This document shows, piece by piece, positions 28,222 to 36,922 of a stretch of DNA of 40,245 bases. The first letter of the stretch is position 1. The number at the start of each line of letters is the position of its first letter. The notes beneath the pieces were generated by a model. It did not search any database. It saw only the letters and a program-made list of their open reading frames with translations, and was not told where the DNA came from. This stretch comes from an uncultured Aurantimonas sp. (GTDB lineage Bacteria > Pseudomonadota > Alphaproteobacteria > Rhizobiales > Rhizobiaceae), in contig CANKZU010000011.1 in assembly GCA_947488615.1 (NCBI GenBank), positions 70,471 to 110,715 on the forward strand, given 5' to 3'. Both the position numbers and the translations under genes were made by a program.

Positions 28222-29522
28222 GCGATACCACATTCGCAGCCCGTGCGGCGCCAGAGGGCCGCACCTCGACCCGGCCGTTCGCGCGCTTCGAATGGATGCT
28301 GGCTGGCCGCTATCTGAGGTCGCGGCGCCGTGATGCCGGGGTTTCGGTGATCGCCGGTTTCTCCTTTGTCGGGATCATGCTCGGCGTGGCCGCGCTGATC
28401 ATCGTGATGTCGGTGATGAACGGCTTTCGCGGCGAGTTGTTGACCCGCATTCTCGGCGTCAACGGTCATGTCATCATGTTTCCGATCGACCAGCCGCTCC
28501 GCGACTACGACGAAGTCACCAAGCGCATCTCGGCGGTGCCCGGCGTCGATTTTGCGATGCCTTTGGTGCAGGGGCAGGTGCTGGCCTCGGGCGCCGGAAC
28601 CTCGAACACCGGAGCGCTGGTCAAGGGCGTTCGCGGCGCCGATCTCGATGAACTCGCCCCCGTCTCGGAGAATATTCGGCAGGGCATGCTCGCCGAATTC
28701 GACACCGGCAGCGGAGTGGCGATCGGCATCCGGCTGGCCGAGTCGCTGGGGCTGCGGCTGAACGACAACATCACCTTGATCTCGCCGGAAGGCGACGTGA
28801 CGCCGCTCGGCACGACTCCCCGCGTCAAGGCATATCCGGTCACCGCGATCTTCGAGATCGGGTTGTCGGAGTATGACGCGGCCTATGTCTATATGCCCCT
28901 GTCGGAGGCGCAGCTGTTCTTCAATCAGGAAGATCAGGTGCAGTCGATCGAGATGTTCGTCGACGACCCGGACGCCGTCCGCGCGTTGCAGCCGAAGGTC
29001 GAGGCGGCGGCCGGGCGTCCGAACTACACCGTCACCTGGCAGGACCAGAATGCCTCGTTCTTTTCCGCGCTGGAGGTCGAGCGGAACGTCATGTTCATCA
29101 TCCTGACGCTGATTATTCTGGTGGCCGCCCTCAACATCATCTCCGGCCTGTTCATGCTGGTGAAGGACAAAGGGCGGGATATCGCGATCCTCAGGACCAT
29201 GGGGGCGACCCGGGGCGCCGTGATGCGCGTTTTCCTGATCACCGGCGCCTCGATCGGTCTCGCCGGGACATTCGCCGGGCTGGTTTTGGGCGTCCTGTTC
29301 GGACTCAATATCGAGAACATCAGGCAGTTCTTCTCGTCGCTGTCCGGGACGGTGTTGTTCAATCCCGAATTCTATTTCCTTAGCCGGCTTCCCGCCGAGA
29401 TCGACCCGACCGAGGTAGTGCTGGTCGTGGCGATGGCGGTCGGCCTGTCGTTTCTGGCGACGATCCTGCCGTCCTGGCAGGCGTCGCGGCTCGATCCGGT
29501 CGAAGCGTTGCGGTACGAATGA
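28218..29522 (+). CDS. lipoprotein-releasing ABC transporter permease (LolC/LolE family)
   Basis: Inner-membrane permease that, with LolD, extracts outer-membrane lipoproteins and hands them to the LolA chaperone. It has 434 residues. There is one membrane helix near residues 45-68 ([23 protein letters not shown]), a periplasmic domain of about 210 residues, and three C-terminal helices (about 290-315, 335-360 and 395-420) in the FtsX/MacB arrangement. Only one permease gene sits beside lolD, so the exporter is probably a LolDF-type homodimer, as in many non-enteric bacteria, and not the LolC/LolE pair. Start GTG 28218 overlaps the proS stop by 4 bp. Confidence 0.92.
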   Translation: MSDTTFAARAAPEGRTSTRPFARFEWMLAGRYLRSRRRDAGVSVIAGFSFVGIMLGVAALIIVMSVMNGFRGELLTRILGVNGHVIMFPIDQPLRDYDEVTKRISAVPGVDFAMPLVQGQVLASGAGTSNTGALVKGVRGADLDELAPVSENIRQGMLAEFDTGSGVAIGIRLAESLGLRLNDNITLISPEGDVTPLGTTPRVKAYPVTAIFEIGLSEYDAAYVYMPLSEAQLFFNQEDQVQSIEMFVDDPDAVRALQPKVEAAAGRPNYTVTWQDQNASFFSALEVERNVMFIILTLIILVAALNIISGLFMLVKDKGRDIAILRTMGATRGAVMRVFLITGASIGLAGTFAGLVLGVLFGLNIENIRQFFSSLSGTVLFNPEFYFLSRLPAEIDPTEVVLVVAMAVGLSFLATILPSWQASRLDPVEALRYE

Positions 29523-30214
29523 TGGCTGAGATCTTTGCGCTGCGGCTCGATCGAGTCGAGCGGCACTACAAGCAGGGCGACGATCGCCTGACCATTCTCG
29601 ACGCGGCCGATGTCGGCATCCGCGCCGGCGAGATGGTGGCGCTTGTCGCGCCGTCCGGGGCGGGAAAGTCGACACTTCTTCACATCGCCGGCCTGCTGGA
29701 ACGGCCGGGTGGCGGCGAAGTCTTTATCGACGGGCAGGCTTGTGGCAGTCTCGGCGACGATCGGCGGACCGAGATGCGCCGTCGCTCGATCGGTTTCGTT
29801 TACCAGTTCCACCATCTTTTGCCGGAGTTCTCGGCGCTCGAGAACGTCATGCTGCCGCAGATGATTCTCGGTCAGAGTCGCGCGGCAGCGGCCGAGCGGT
29901 CGAGGGAGCTTCTCGACTACATGCGCATCGGCAAGCGGGTCGACCATCGCCCGGCCGAACTGTCGGGCGGTGAACAGCAGCGCGTCGCGATCGCCCGGGC
30001 AGTGGCCAACGCGCCTCATGTCCTGCTCGCCGACGAGCCGACCGGCAATCTCGATCCGACAACGGCGGGCTACGTCTTCGACGCGCTGACGGCATTGGTG
30101 CGCCAGTCCGGCGTGGCGGGCCTGATCGCGACCCACAATCATGAGCTTGCCGCGCGTATGGACCGTGCGGTCACCATCGAGGCCGGGAAGGTCGTTCCGC
30201 TGCAGATGGGTTGA
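29519..30214 (+). CDS. lolD: lipoprotein-releasing ABC transporter ATP-binding protein LolD
   Basis: ATPase that powers lipoprotein release from the inner membrane. It has 231 residues. Walker A is APSGAGKST (44-52), Q-loop Gln96, signature LSGGEQ (148-153), Walker B VLLADE (168-173) with the following PTGNLD, and switch His206. The ATG at 29519 overlaps the permease stop (ATGA); a second ATG follows immediately (29522) and either may be used. The MacB/LolD family tends to show [13 protein letters not shown] as here. The next 215 bp (30215-30429) hold no gene; a short GGCGG/CCGCC hairpin is present there but no T-run. Confidence 0.95.
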   Translation: MMAEIFALRLDRVERHYKQGDDRLTILDAADVGIRAGEMVALVAPSGAGKSTLLHIAGLLERPGGGEVFIDGQACGSLGDDRRTEMRRRSIGFVYQFHHLLPEFSALENVMLPQMILGQSRAAAAERSRELLDYMRIGKRVDHRPAELSGGEQQRVAIARAVANAPHVLLADEPTGNLDPTTAGYVFDALTALVRQSGVAGLIATHNHELAARMDRAVTIEAGKVVPLQMG

Positions 30215-30429
30215 ACTTGTCGGTACCAGGGGCAATGGCCGCCACCGCCCTGAAAGCCGTTCGGCCTTCGTTGATTGCCGGGTTCGGTCTCGGGCTGAAA
30301 GGCGGCGAAACCGCCGCTCGCGATGCGATTGTAAAAAAATGGCCATACGGTCAAGTGGACCTCGGCGCGACCCGCTCCAGACGGGCAATCCGCGTTCGCG
30401 GTCCGCCGCGTCTCTGATCTGTTGACAGG

Positions 30430-31371
30430 ATGGCGCCGCGCGAGCCTTCATCACTGATGGAAACATGGCGTCACGACCTTTTCTCCCTCGCGCTTTTCAT
30501 CCGGATCTGCGAAGCGCGCAGCATCACCCGTGCCGCCGAGCAAATGAACGTCGCCACCTCGGCGGTGAGCCGGCGGGTCGCCCTTCTGGAGGATGAGGCC
30601 GGGCTGCCGCTGCTCATTCGCAAGCCGCATGGCGTCGAGCCGACCACAGCCGGCCTGCTCGTGCTGCGCTATGCGCGCGACGTCATGCATCTTGGCCGGC
30701 AACTCGACTCCGCGCTGGACGATCATCGATCGGGAGCCAGCGGCCATATCCGGGTCTATGCCTCGAGTTCGGTCCTGGTGGAGTGTCTTGCCGCTCATCT
30801 GTCCCAGTTCGGACGCGAATATCCGCGCATCAAGCTCGATCTGGAAGAGCGGCCAAGCGCCGACACTCTCGAAGCCCTGCATCGCCGGCAAGCCGATATC
30901 GGAGTGGTTGTGGCCGGCAGCGAGATGGGCGGACTGTCGAGCTTTGCCTATGCCAGCGACTCGCTCGCCGTGGCGCTTCCGAAAGCCCATCGCCTCGCCG
31001 GATCGGATCACCTGCGCTTCAGTGAGCTTTTCGACGATGATCACATTGCGCTCGAGCCGGGCACCGCCGTGCATCGGTTGCTAGCGGAAAAGTCGCGCGC
31101 CTATCAACCAGGGCCAAGAATCCGGGTGCAGGTCCGAAGTTTCGAGGTCATGTGCCAGATGATCGGCCAAGGTCTCGGAATTGGGATCCTTCCGCGCCGC
31201 GCCGTTGGTCCGCTGGCGGCGGCCCTCGGTTTGACGCTGGTCGCTCTCGACGAGCCGTGGGCCGAGCGAAAATTCGTCATCTGCGTGCAGTCACCAGACC
31301 ATCTCAGCGCATCGGCCGACCGGCTGATCTCATTCCTGCGGGACCAGGTGCGGACCGCGCCTGAGGCGTGA
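30430..31371 (+). CDS. LysR-family transcriptional regulator
   Basis: A 313-residue regulator. The N-terminal winged helix-turn-helix (about 17-76) contains SITRAAEQMNVATSAVSRRVALLEDEAG, typical of LysR proteins. The effector-binding domain covers about 100-305, with GHIRVYASS at its start and GLGIGILPRRA in its second lobe. ATG 30430 gives the full length. ATG 30457 (METWRHDLFS) is equally possible, since relatives start close to the DLFSLALFIRI helix. It lies 201 bp upstream of, and in the same direction as, the amidase-led gene set. The gap contains repeats that could be its binding sites, so it likely controls that set. The inducer is unknown. Confidence 0.93.
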   Translation: MAPREPSSLMETWRHDLFSLALFIRICEARSITRAAEQMNVATSAVSRRVALLEDEAGLPLLIRKPHGVEPTTAGLLVLRYARDVMHLGRQLDSALDDHRSGASGHIRVYASSSVLVECLAAHLSQFGREYPRIKLDLEERPSADTLEALHRRQADIGVVVAGSEMGGLSSFAYASDSLAVALPKAHRLAGSDHLRFSELFDDDHIALEPGTAVHRLLAEKSRAYQPGPRIRVQVRSFEVMCQMIGQGLGIGILPRRAVGPLAAALGLTLVALDEPWAERKFVICVQSPDHLSASADRLISFLRDQVRTAPEA

Positions 31372-31447
31372 GTCCTGGTTTCCTGAATCGCGGGTCCTGT
31401 CGATCGAAGCCATGCTGCGGTGATCCAGCGCCTGGTTATCGCCAAGC

Positions 31448-31498
31448 CTGACACGAATTCTCCATTTTCGAAATCTGACACCAAGGAATTCTAATTCC
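31448..31498 (+). promoter_or_regulatory. repeated elements, candidate LysR operator before the amidase gene
   Basis: A perfect palindrome GGAATT-CT-AATTCC (31485-31498) lies about 75 bp before the amidase start. CTGACAC occurs at 31448-31454 and 31475-31481, and GAATTCT at 31455-31461 and 31486-31492, forming an imperfect direct repeat. This stretch is clearly AT-richer than the genes around it. Function is inferred from position. Confidence 0.45.
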
Positions 31499-31572
31499 CA
31501 GAAGCTTTTTTTGCCCATAGGCTGAGGAAGCTCGTTCAAACGTAATGCCGGCGAAATCGGGACATTTACGCT

Positions 31573-32907
31573 TTGTCACATTCCTTTCTCCCCGACTGGA
31601 CAGGCCTTCGAGAGGAAGGTCGTGCGCGACAAATCGCGCATTGCCAAGCGGTCGCGGCTGATCTCGATCAGGCATTCAACCTGTTTGTCGAGCGTGAAGG
31701 CGATCAGCCCGCGAATTCGGACGGTATCCTGGAGGGAATGCCCTACGCCGCAAAAGACATGTTCGATCTGCCGGGCAGGGCACCACTGTTCGGTCTGGAA
31801 AAGGCCTTGTCCGCGCCACCGCTGCATCTGGCGGAAATTCTCCGGCGTCTTGATCTGGCAGGTGGACATCGCATCGGGCTCACCCGGCTGACGACGATCG
31901 CCTATGAGCCGTCTGGAGCGGGCACCGCGTTCAATCCATGGAACCCCGAGATGGCGCCCGGAGGGTCATCCTCGGGTTCGGCCGCCGCCGTGGCCTGCGG
32001 AGCTGCTTTCGTCGCGCTGGGATCGGATACCGGCGGCTCTTTGCGCATTCCGGCCCATTGCTGCGGCGTGACGGCGTGGAAACCGAGCCCCGATACCGTA
32101 CCGCGCGACGGCGCGGCGACCCTTGCGCCAAGTCTCGATACGATCGGCCTGATCGCCCGCAGCGCCCGCGATATTCTACTGACGATGGACGCGACGCATC
32201 TTGCGCCTCCATTCGGCGAAATCAACGCCGACCGCGCGACGCCGGACATCGCGATTGCGGTGGACCTCATGGCGGTCGCCGAGCCATCGGTCAGATCGGC
32301 TTGCGAGGCCGGGATCGCGCATCTCTCCGAGCTTGGGTTTACCCTGCACGACCGCGACGCGAAACCCGAAATCAAGCGGGCCGGGGATGCGGCGCTGCGT
32401 GTTCTGCAAGGGGAGGCGGCCCGCCACTTCGCTCCCTCGCTCGACGCTCTGTCCACGAACCCGTCGTTGCGCCGCCGCATCGAGATGGGGCTCGCCGTCG
32501 ATGACGCGACCCTCGCTGCGGATCTCGCAGGGCGGGAGGCCGCGCGCCAGGAATTCCTGACCGCGGTCTTCGGACGCTGCAATGTCCTCGCGCTGCCGGT
32601 CATGCCGATCCGCACGCCGGCCCTCGCCGAGGTCGACCCTGCCTCGAACGACTTTAACCCCCGCATCCTTTACGCGCTGAGTGCCTGGACCCTGTTCGCG
32701 AACTATCTCGGCTTGCCGGCTCTCGCCTTGCCGACCGGCTTCGACGACCGGAACATGCCGGTCGCCTTGCAGATCGTCGGTCGGCCGGGAAGCGATCGAC
32801 GTCTCGTCGCCCTCGGCGCGGCGTTCCAGGCCGCTTCCTCATGGCATGGCCGCATGCCGCGCTTCGCCGGGCCGATCATCGAACAAGCGGAGAGAGCGGT
32901 CGCATGA
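31573..32907 (+). CDS. amidase (amidase-signature family)
   Basis: Hydrolyses a carboxamide to a carboxylate plus ammonia or an amine. It has 444 residues. The Ser-cisSer-Lys triad is intact: Lys61 (YAAKDMFD), cis-Ser132 (GGSSSGSAAA) and nucleophile Ser156 (SDTGGSLRIP), with the family's 24-residue spacing between the two serines. Substrate is not predictable. The only start giving the N-terminal helix is TTG 31573; the first in-frame ATG (31738) would cut into the conserved region close to the catalytic Lys. No strong ribosome-binding site is visible. Its stop overlaps the ATG of the CaiB-type gene (ATGA), so it is the first gene of a coupled catabolic operon under the LysR regulator upstream. 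Confidence 0.92.
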   Translation: MSHSFLPDWTGLREEGRARQIAHCQAVAADLDQAFNLFVEREGDQPANSDGILEGMPYAAKDMFDLPGRAPLFGLEKALSAPPLHLAEILRRLDLAGGHRIGLTRLTTIAYEPSGAGTAFNPWNPEMAPGGSSSGSAAAVACGAAFVALGSDTGGSLRIPAHCCGVTAWKPSPDTVPRDGAATLAPSLDTIGLIARSARDILLTMDATHLAPPFGEINADRATPDIAIAVDLMAVAEPSVRSACEAGIAHLSELGFTLHDRDAKPEIKRAGDAALRVLQGEAARHFAPSLDALSTNPSLRRRIEMGLAVDDATLAADLAGREAARQEFLTAVFGRCNVLALPVMPIRTPALAEVDPASNDFNPRILYALSAWTLFANYLGLPALALPTGFDDRNMPVALQIVGRPGSDRRLVALGAAFQAASSWHGRMPRFAGPIIEQAERAVA

Positions 32908-34085
32908 GTGACGGAGCCCTGTCCCATTTGCGTGTTCTGGACCTGACGCGCGTTCGCGCCGGTCCCACATGCTGCCGCATCCTCGCCGATTTCGGTGCGG
33001 ACGTGGTCAAGGTCGAGGCCCCGGTCGGCATCGATCCCAACGAGAACATGAGCGGGCCGCGGCACGGCTACGACATGCTGAACCTGCATCGCAGCAAGCG
33101 CTCGCTGACCCTGAACCTGAAGAAGCCGCAAGGCCACGAACTGTTCATGCGGCTGGTCAAGGACGCCGATGTCGTCGTGGAGAATTTTCGGCCTGACGTG
33201 AAGGACCGGCTCGGGATTGGCTACGAGGCGCTGAAAGCCGTCAATCCGCGCATCATCCTCGCCTCGATTTCCGGTTTCGGTCAGTCCGGACCCTATCGGA
33301 TGCGCGCGGGATTCGATCAGATCGCCCAGGGTATGGGCGGCCTGATGAGCGTCACGGGCCTGCCAGGCCAAGGTCCGGTCCGCGCCGGCATTGCGGTGGC
33401 CGACTCGGCTGCGGGAATCTACGCCGCCTGTGGAATCCTCGTCGCCGTCACCGAGCGGGAGCGATCCGGCGAAGGGCAATGGCTGCACACGTCGCTGCTG
33501 GAAGCGCAGATCGCGATGATGGACTTCCAGGCCGCCCGTTACCTGATCGACGGCGAGGTTTCCGGGCAGGTCGGCAACGAACACCCCTATTCGACGCCGA
33601 TGGGTGTCGTTGAAACCGCTGATGGCCATATCAACATCGCCGTCGGCGGCGAGGGGCAGTGGCGGCCGTTCTGCGAGGCGATCGCTCGGCCGGATCTCGC
33701 CGATGACGCACAATACCGCACGCAGGCGGAACGGTTCGCCAATCGTCCCGCGCTGATGGCCCTGTTGCGCGACGTCTTCAAGCAGCGGCCCTCCGCCGAA
33801 TGGCTTGAGCGACTGGAGGAGTACGGCGTTCCGGCCGGGCCCATCAATGGGATCGACGCGGTCTTCGACGATCCGCAGGTCCGCCATCTCGGCATGGCGG
33901 TGCCGATACAGCACGCCGAACGCGGCCCAATCCGGGTCGTCGGGCAGCCGATCACCATGACGCGAACGCCCGCCGACATCCGGGCGCCGGCCCCCGATCC
34001 AGGCGAACATACGGACGACATTCTCTCCGAGGCTGGGCTGACGGCCGGTGAGATCGCGGCGCTGCGACAAAACGAGGTGATCTGA
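32904..34085 (+). CDS. CaiB/BaiF family (class III) CoA-transferase
   Basis: Transfers CoA between organic acids. It has 393 residues. The N-terminal RVLDLTRVRAGPTCCRILADFGADVVKVE block is the family hallmark, although the usual PFA/GP motif reads RAGPT. The catalytic Asp167 lies in GIAVADSAAGIYAA, matching Asp169 of formyl-CoA transferase. The conserved SLTLNLKKPQG, ENFRPDV and SGFGQSGPY motifs are present. ATG 32904 overlaps the amidase stop by 4 bp. An upstream ATG (32841) lies inside the amidase gene and is rejected. It likely activates the acid released by the amidase as a CoA thioester; that is inferred from context. Confidence 0.94.
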   Translation: MSDGALSHLRVLDLTRVRAGPTCCRILADFGADVVKVEAPVGIDPNENMSGPRHGYDMLNLHRSKRSLTLNLKKPQGHELFMRLVKDADVVVENFRPDVKDRLGIGYEALKAVNPRIILASISGFGQSGPYRMRAGFDQIAQGMGGLMSVTGLPGQGPVRAGIAVADSAAGIYAACGILVAVTERERSGEGQWLHTSLLEAQIAMMDFQAARYLIDGEVSGQVGNEHPYSTPMGVVETADGHINIAVGGEGQWRPFCEAIARPDLADDAQYRTQAERFANRPALMALLRDVFKQRPSAEWLERLEEYGVPAGPINGIDAVFDDPQVRHLGMAVPIQHAERGPIRVVGQPITMTRTPADIRAPAPDPGEHTDDILSEAGLTAGEIAALRQNEVI

Positions 34086-34089
34086 CGCG

Positions 34090-34938
34090 ATGGAGAACGC
34101 CACCATCCACTACGAACGCGAGGGGCATGTCGCGCGGCTCGTCATCGATCAGGAGCGGCGGCGCAACGCCGTCAACCTTGCGATGTGGCGGCTGATCCCT
34201 GACCTGTTGCGGCGGGCCGCGACCGATCGAGATGTTCGGCTGGTGGTGGTGACCGGAGCCGGATCCGCAGCGTTTTCCGCGGGTGCTGATATTTCCGAGT
34301 TCGCCGAGCTTCGCGCGACCCCAAGCGGCGTCGAGGCTTATGAAGCTGCTGTCACGGCCGCGCTTGACGCGTTGCTCGGCTGCCCGAAACCGACCGTTGC
34401 CGCAATCCGTGGCGTCTGCTTCGGCGGGGGCATGGAAATCGCGCTGTGCTGCGATTTGCGCTTCGCGAACGCCCAAGCCCGCTTTCGCATGCCGGGCGCC
34501 CAGCTCGGCCTCGGCTACGCCTATTCAGCGGTCCGGTTGATCGCGGATCGGCTGGGGGCGGCGGCGACCGCCGACATCCTGTTTACCGGGCGCGAGATCG
34601 GCGCCGCCGAGGCCGCAAGGTTCGGGATCGCCCAAAGCGTGAGCGCCGCCGAAACCTTCGAAGCCGACGTGGAGGCGGTGGTCGCGCGGATCGCCGGAAA
34701 CGCGCCACTGACGCTGCTCGCGGCCAAGCGCGCCCTTATCGAGCTCGCCAGGCCCGGTCATCTTCGCGACCGGGCTGCCGTCGACGCGCTTGTCGCGGCG
34801 TGCTTCGCCAGCGAGGACTACGCGGAAGGCCGGGCGGCCTTCCGGGAGAAACGCGAACCGCTCTTTCGGGCCGGTGCCGGGACGGCCCCGCAACAAGAGC
34901 CCTCCGACCTTCCTTCGGCGCAAAAGGTGACATCATGA
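34090..34938 (+). CDS. enoyl-CoA hydratase/isomerase family protein with altered active site
   Basis: A crotonase-fold protein of 282 residues. The oxyanion-hole segments are present: SAGADISEF (63-71) and GVCFGGGMEIAL (108-119). Glu116 corresponds to the first catalytic glutamate of enoyl-CoA hydratase (Glu144 of the rat enzyme). The second (Glu164) is replaced by Gly136 in RMPGAQLGL. Such single-Glu members can be hydratases of special substrates, isomerases, hydrolases or lyases, so the reaction is open. The C-terminal 20 residues are polar and unlike the family. It is 4 bp after the CoA-transferase gene, and its stop overlaps the next start (ATGA). It probably acts on the CoA ester made by that operon. 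Confidence 0.9.
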   Translation: MENATIHYEREGHVARLVIDQERRRNAVNLAMWRLIPDLLRRAATDRDVRLVVVTGAGSAAFSAGADISEFAELRATPSGVEAYEAAVTAALDALLGCPKPTVAAIRGVCFGGGMEIALCCDLRFANAQARFRMPGAQLGLGYAYSAVRLIADRLGAAATADILFTGREIGAAEAARFGIAQSVSAAETFEADVEAVVARIAGNAPLTLLAAKRALIELARPGHLRDRAAVDALVAACFASEDYAEGRAAFREKREPLFRAGAGTAPQQEPSDLPSAQKVTS

Positions 34939-35936
34939 AACGATCCAGCATCCTACGGCACACGATCGGGCTGGCCGCGGCCGCCATCGTCGCCGTTTCT
35001 CCCATGAAAGCCTTCGCGGTCGGTCCTGAGCCCGAGCCCTTGTCGCCGCCTGTCGAACTCACGGTCGGTTATCAAAAAGTCGGCCACCTGGCCCCGATCA
35101 CGCTGATCTCCGAGGACCTGAAGAAGCTCGGCGTCGATCTGAAGACGGTGGAGTTCGCCCGCTATGCCGACGCGCGCACCGCGCTCCTTTCGGGGTCGCT
35201 TGAAATGGCGACGGTCGGTCCGGCCGATCTCGCCATTGCGCTGTCGCAGGGATCGACCAACATCGTCGGCATTATGGGCGTCGGCTCGTCCCCCAAATAC
35301 GTTATCGGGCGCAAGGACGTGAAGCTCGAGTCTTGGGAGGACCTCAAGGGCAAGACCGTTGCCATCGCGCCGGGGTCGGCCGTCTGGTTCCAGTTCGCCG
35401 CGACCTTGACCGAACAGGGGATACCCTATGACAGCTTCAAGGCGGTGAACATCCAGGGCGGCGGCGCCAATTTCGATCAGGCGCTGAAGCGCGGCGAGGT
35501 CGATGCCATCGTGACCTGGGAGCCGTTTGAATCGGTGCCGGTGATCGAGGGTTACGGCTATTTCGCCAAAGGACTGGAATACAGTAAGTCGGAATCGGTC
35601 GGGGCCGAACTCGGCATGGTCGTCGCCACCAAGGAGGCGGTCGACAACAAGCGCGAGGCGGTCGAACGCTTCGTTTGGGCCTATCTGAAGGCACAGGAGA
35701 CGCTGGCTGCCGATCCGAAGGCTTTCGCCGCCGCCTATGCCGACCTGACCGGCCTCGCGCCCGACGTTGCCGCCGAGGCCGCCAAGCCGATCACGCTCGG
35801 CTCCGTCGTGACACCTGAGCAGATCGCCCGCCAGGCAAAGGCGTTCGCTGAGTTGGGCGTGATCCAGCGCGATGTCTCCGCGGAGATCGAAGACTATTGG
35901 GACGCCTCGCTCGTCAAGAGCGCCAAGGGCGAGTGA
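34935..35936 (+). CDS. ABC transporter substrate-binding protein (SsuA/TauA/NMT1-like)
   Basis: Periplasmic solute-binding protein of 333 residues. It starts with MKRSSILRHTIGLAAAAIVAV, a signal peptide cleaved probably after MKAFA (near residue 28). The mature part begins with a beta-strand, LTVGYQKVGHLAPI, has the DLKGKTVAIAPGSAVWFQFAATL hinge segment, and the GEVDAIVTWEPF block characteristic of the nitrate/sulphonate/taurine (NMT1/THI5-like) group. Ligands of this group include sulphonates, pyrimidine precursors, riboflavin and aromatic acids, so the ligand cannot be named. ATG 34935 overlaps the preceding stop by 4 bp. A strong hairpin separates it from the permease gene. Confidence 0.92.
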   Translation: MKRSSILRHTIGLAAAAIVAVSPMKAFAVGPEPEPLSPPVELTVGYQKVGHLAPITLISEDLKKLGVDLKTVEFARYADARTALLSGSLEMATVGPADLAIALSQGSTNIVGIMGVGSSPKYVIGRKDVKLESWEDLKGKTVAIAPGSAVWFQFAATLTEQGIPYDSFKAVNIQGGGANFDQALKRGEVDAIVTWEPFESVPVIEGYGYFAKGLEYSKSESVGAELGMVVATKEAVDNKREAVERFVWAYLKAQETLAADPKAFAAAYADLTGLAPDVAAEAAKPITLGSVVTPEQIARQAKAFAELGVIQRDVSAEIEDYWDASLVKSAKGE

Positions 35937-35942
35937 CGAGCG

Positions 35943-35972
35943 GTCGGCGGCGTCGCGCGCGACGCCGCCGAC
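35943..35972 (+). promoter_or_regulatory. intercistronic hairpin between binding-protein and permease genes
   Basis: Perfect 13-bp GC-rich stem (35943-35955 with 35960-35972) and a CGCG loop, located 6 bp after the binding-protein stop. There is no T-run. Such hairpins often stabilise the upstream mRNA so that more binding protein than permease is made. Confidence 0.6.
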
Positions 35973-35999
35973 AAACCCACCGCAAAGAGGAGAGCCGTT

Positions 36000-36908
36000 G
36001 TGTCCGACACCTCAGTCAAACGCCGCGGCGACAGGGTCGGCTCCGAAAGTGCCGGTCTTGCCGCGCCCGGTGGCCGTGCCCTGGGCAGCACCTTGCCGCG
36101 GCTCATCATGAGCGGACGGCTCGGATCGATGATCCTTGCCCTCGTTCTGCCGGTCGTCCTGGTCGTCATCTGGCAATTGGCGGGCACCAACGGTTCCCTG
36201 TTCGGCGGCGTTCTTCCGACCCCCGATCGCGTGGTGAAAGCGTGGTGGATGTGGGCGTTCGGCGAACGCGGTATGGGGCTCAACCCCTATAGCGGGACAT
36301 GGCTCGCCAATGTCCTCTTCTCGACCCAGCGCGTGGCGCAAGGATTTGCCGTCGCGATCCTCATCGGTGTGCCGGCGGGCATCATGATCGGCTGGAACCG
36401 GCTATCGGCGCAGGTTCTCGATCCCACGGTCCAACTGCTGCGGCCGGTCCCGATCACCGCCTGGCTACCGTTTTCGATCGCCGTTTTCGGCATCGAGAGC
36501 TTCGGCGCGATTTTTCTGATCGCCCTCGGCGCGTTTTATCCGATCGTCATCAACACCACCCAGGGGGCGCGCCACGTCGAGCGCAATCTCGTTCGCGCCG
36601 CGCTGATGATGGGCGCGAACCGTTTTGACATATTGCGTTGCGTGGTCGTTCCGGCCGCGCTGCCCTCCATCTTCACCGGGCTGCGGATCGGGCTCGGCAT
36701 TGGCTGGACCGCCGTGATTGTCGCGGAGATGATCGCCGTCAAGTCGGGCCTCGGCTACGTGCTGTGGGACGCCTATTACGTCGGCAGGATGGACGTCGTC
36801 ATCGCCGACATGGTCTCCATCGGCCTGATGGGCCTCCTGAGCGACCAGCTCATTCTGCTAGTCGAACGGTGGGCGCTCTCCTGGCGTCTTGCCGTCGCCA
36901 GCCGCTAA
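36000..36908 (+). CDS. ABC transporter permease (SsuC/TauC-like)
   Basis: Inner-membrane permease of a binding-protein-dependent importer, 302 residues. A first helix lies at about 43-62 after a 40-residue hydrophilic N-terminus. Four or five further helices form the BPD_transp_1 domain from about 105. The EAA-like loop that contacts the ATPase reads ALMMGANRFDILRCVVVPAALPSIFTGLRIGLG. The start is GTG 36000 with AAAGAGGAGAG just upstream. It lies 63 bp after the binding-protein gene, with the hairpin between, and 14 bp before the ATPase gene. One permease gene suggests a homodimer, as usual in this family. Confidence 0.93.
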   Translation: MSDTSVKRRGDRVGSESAGLAAPGGRALGSTLPRLIMSGRLGSMILALVLPVVLVVIWQLAGTNGSLFGGVLPTPDRVVKAWWMWAFGERGMGLNPYSGTWLANVLFSTQRVAQGFAVAILIGVPAGIMIGWNRLSAQVLDPTVQLLRPVPITAWLPFSIAVFGIESFGAIFLIALGAFYPIVINTTQGARHVERNLVRAALMMGANRFDILRCVVVPAALPSIFTGLRIGLGIGWTAVIVAEMIAVKSGLGYVLWDAYYVGRMDVVIADMVSIGLMGLLSDQLILLVERWALSWRLAVASR

Positions 36909-36922
36909 ATCGGGGGTCGATC

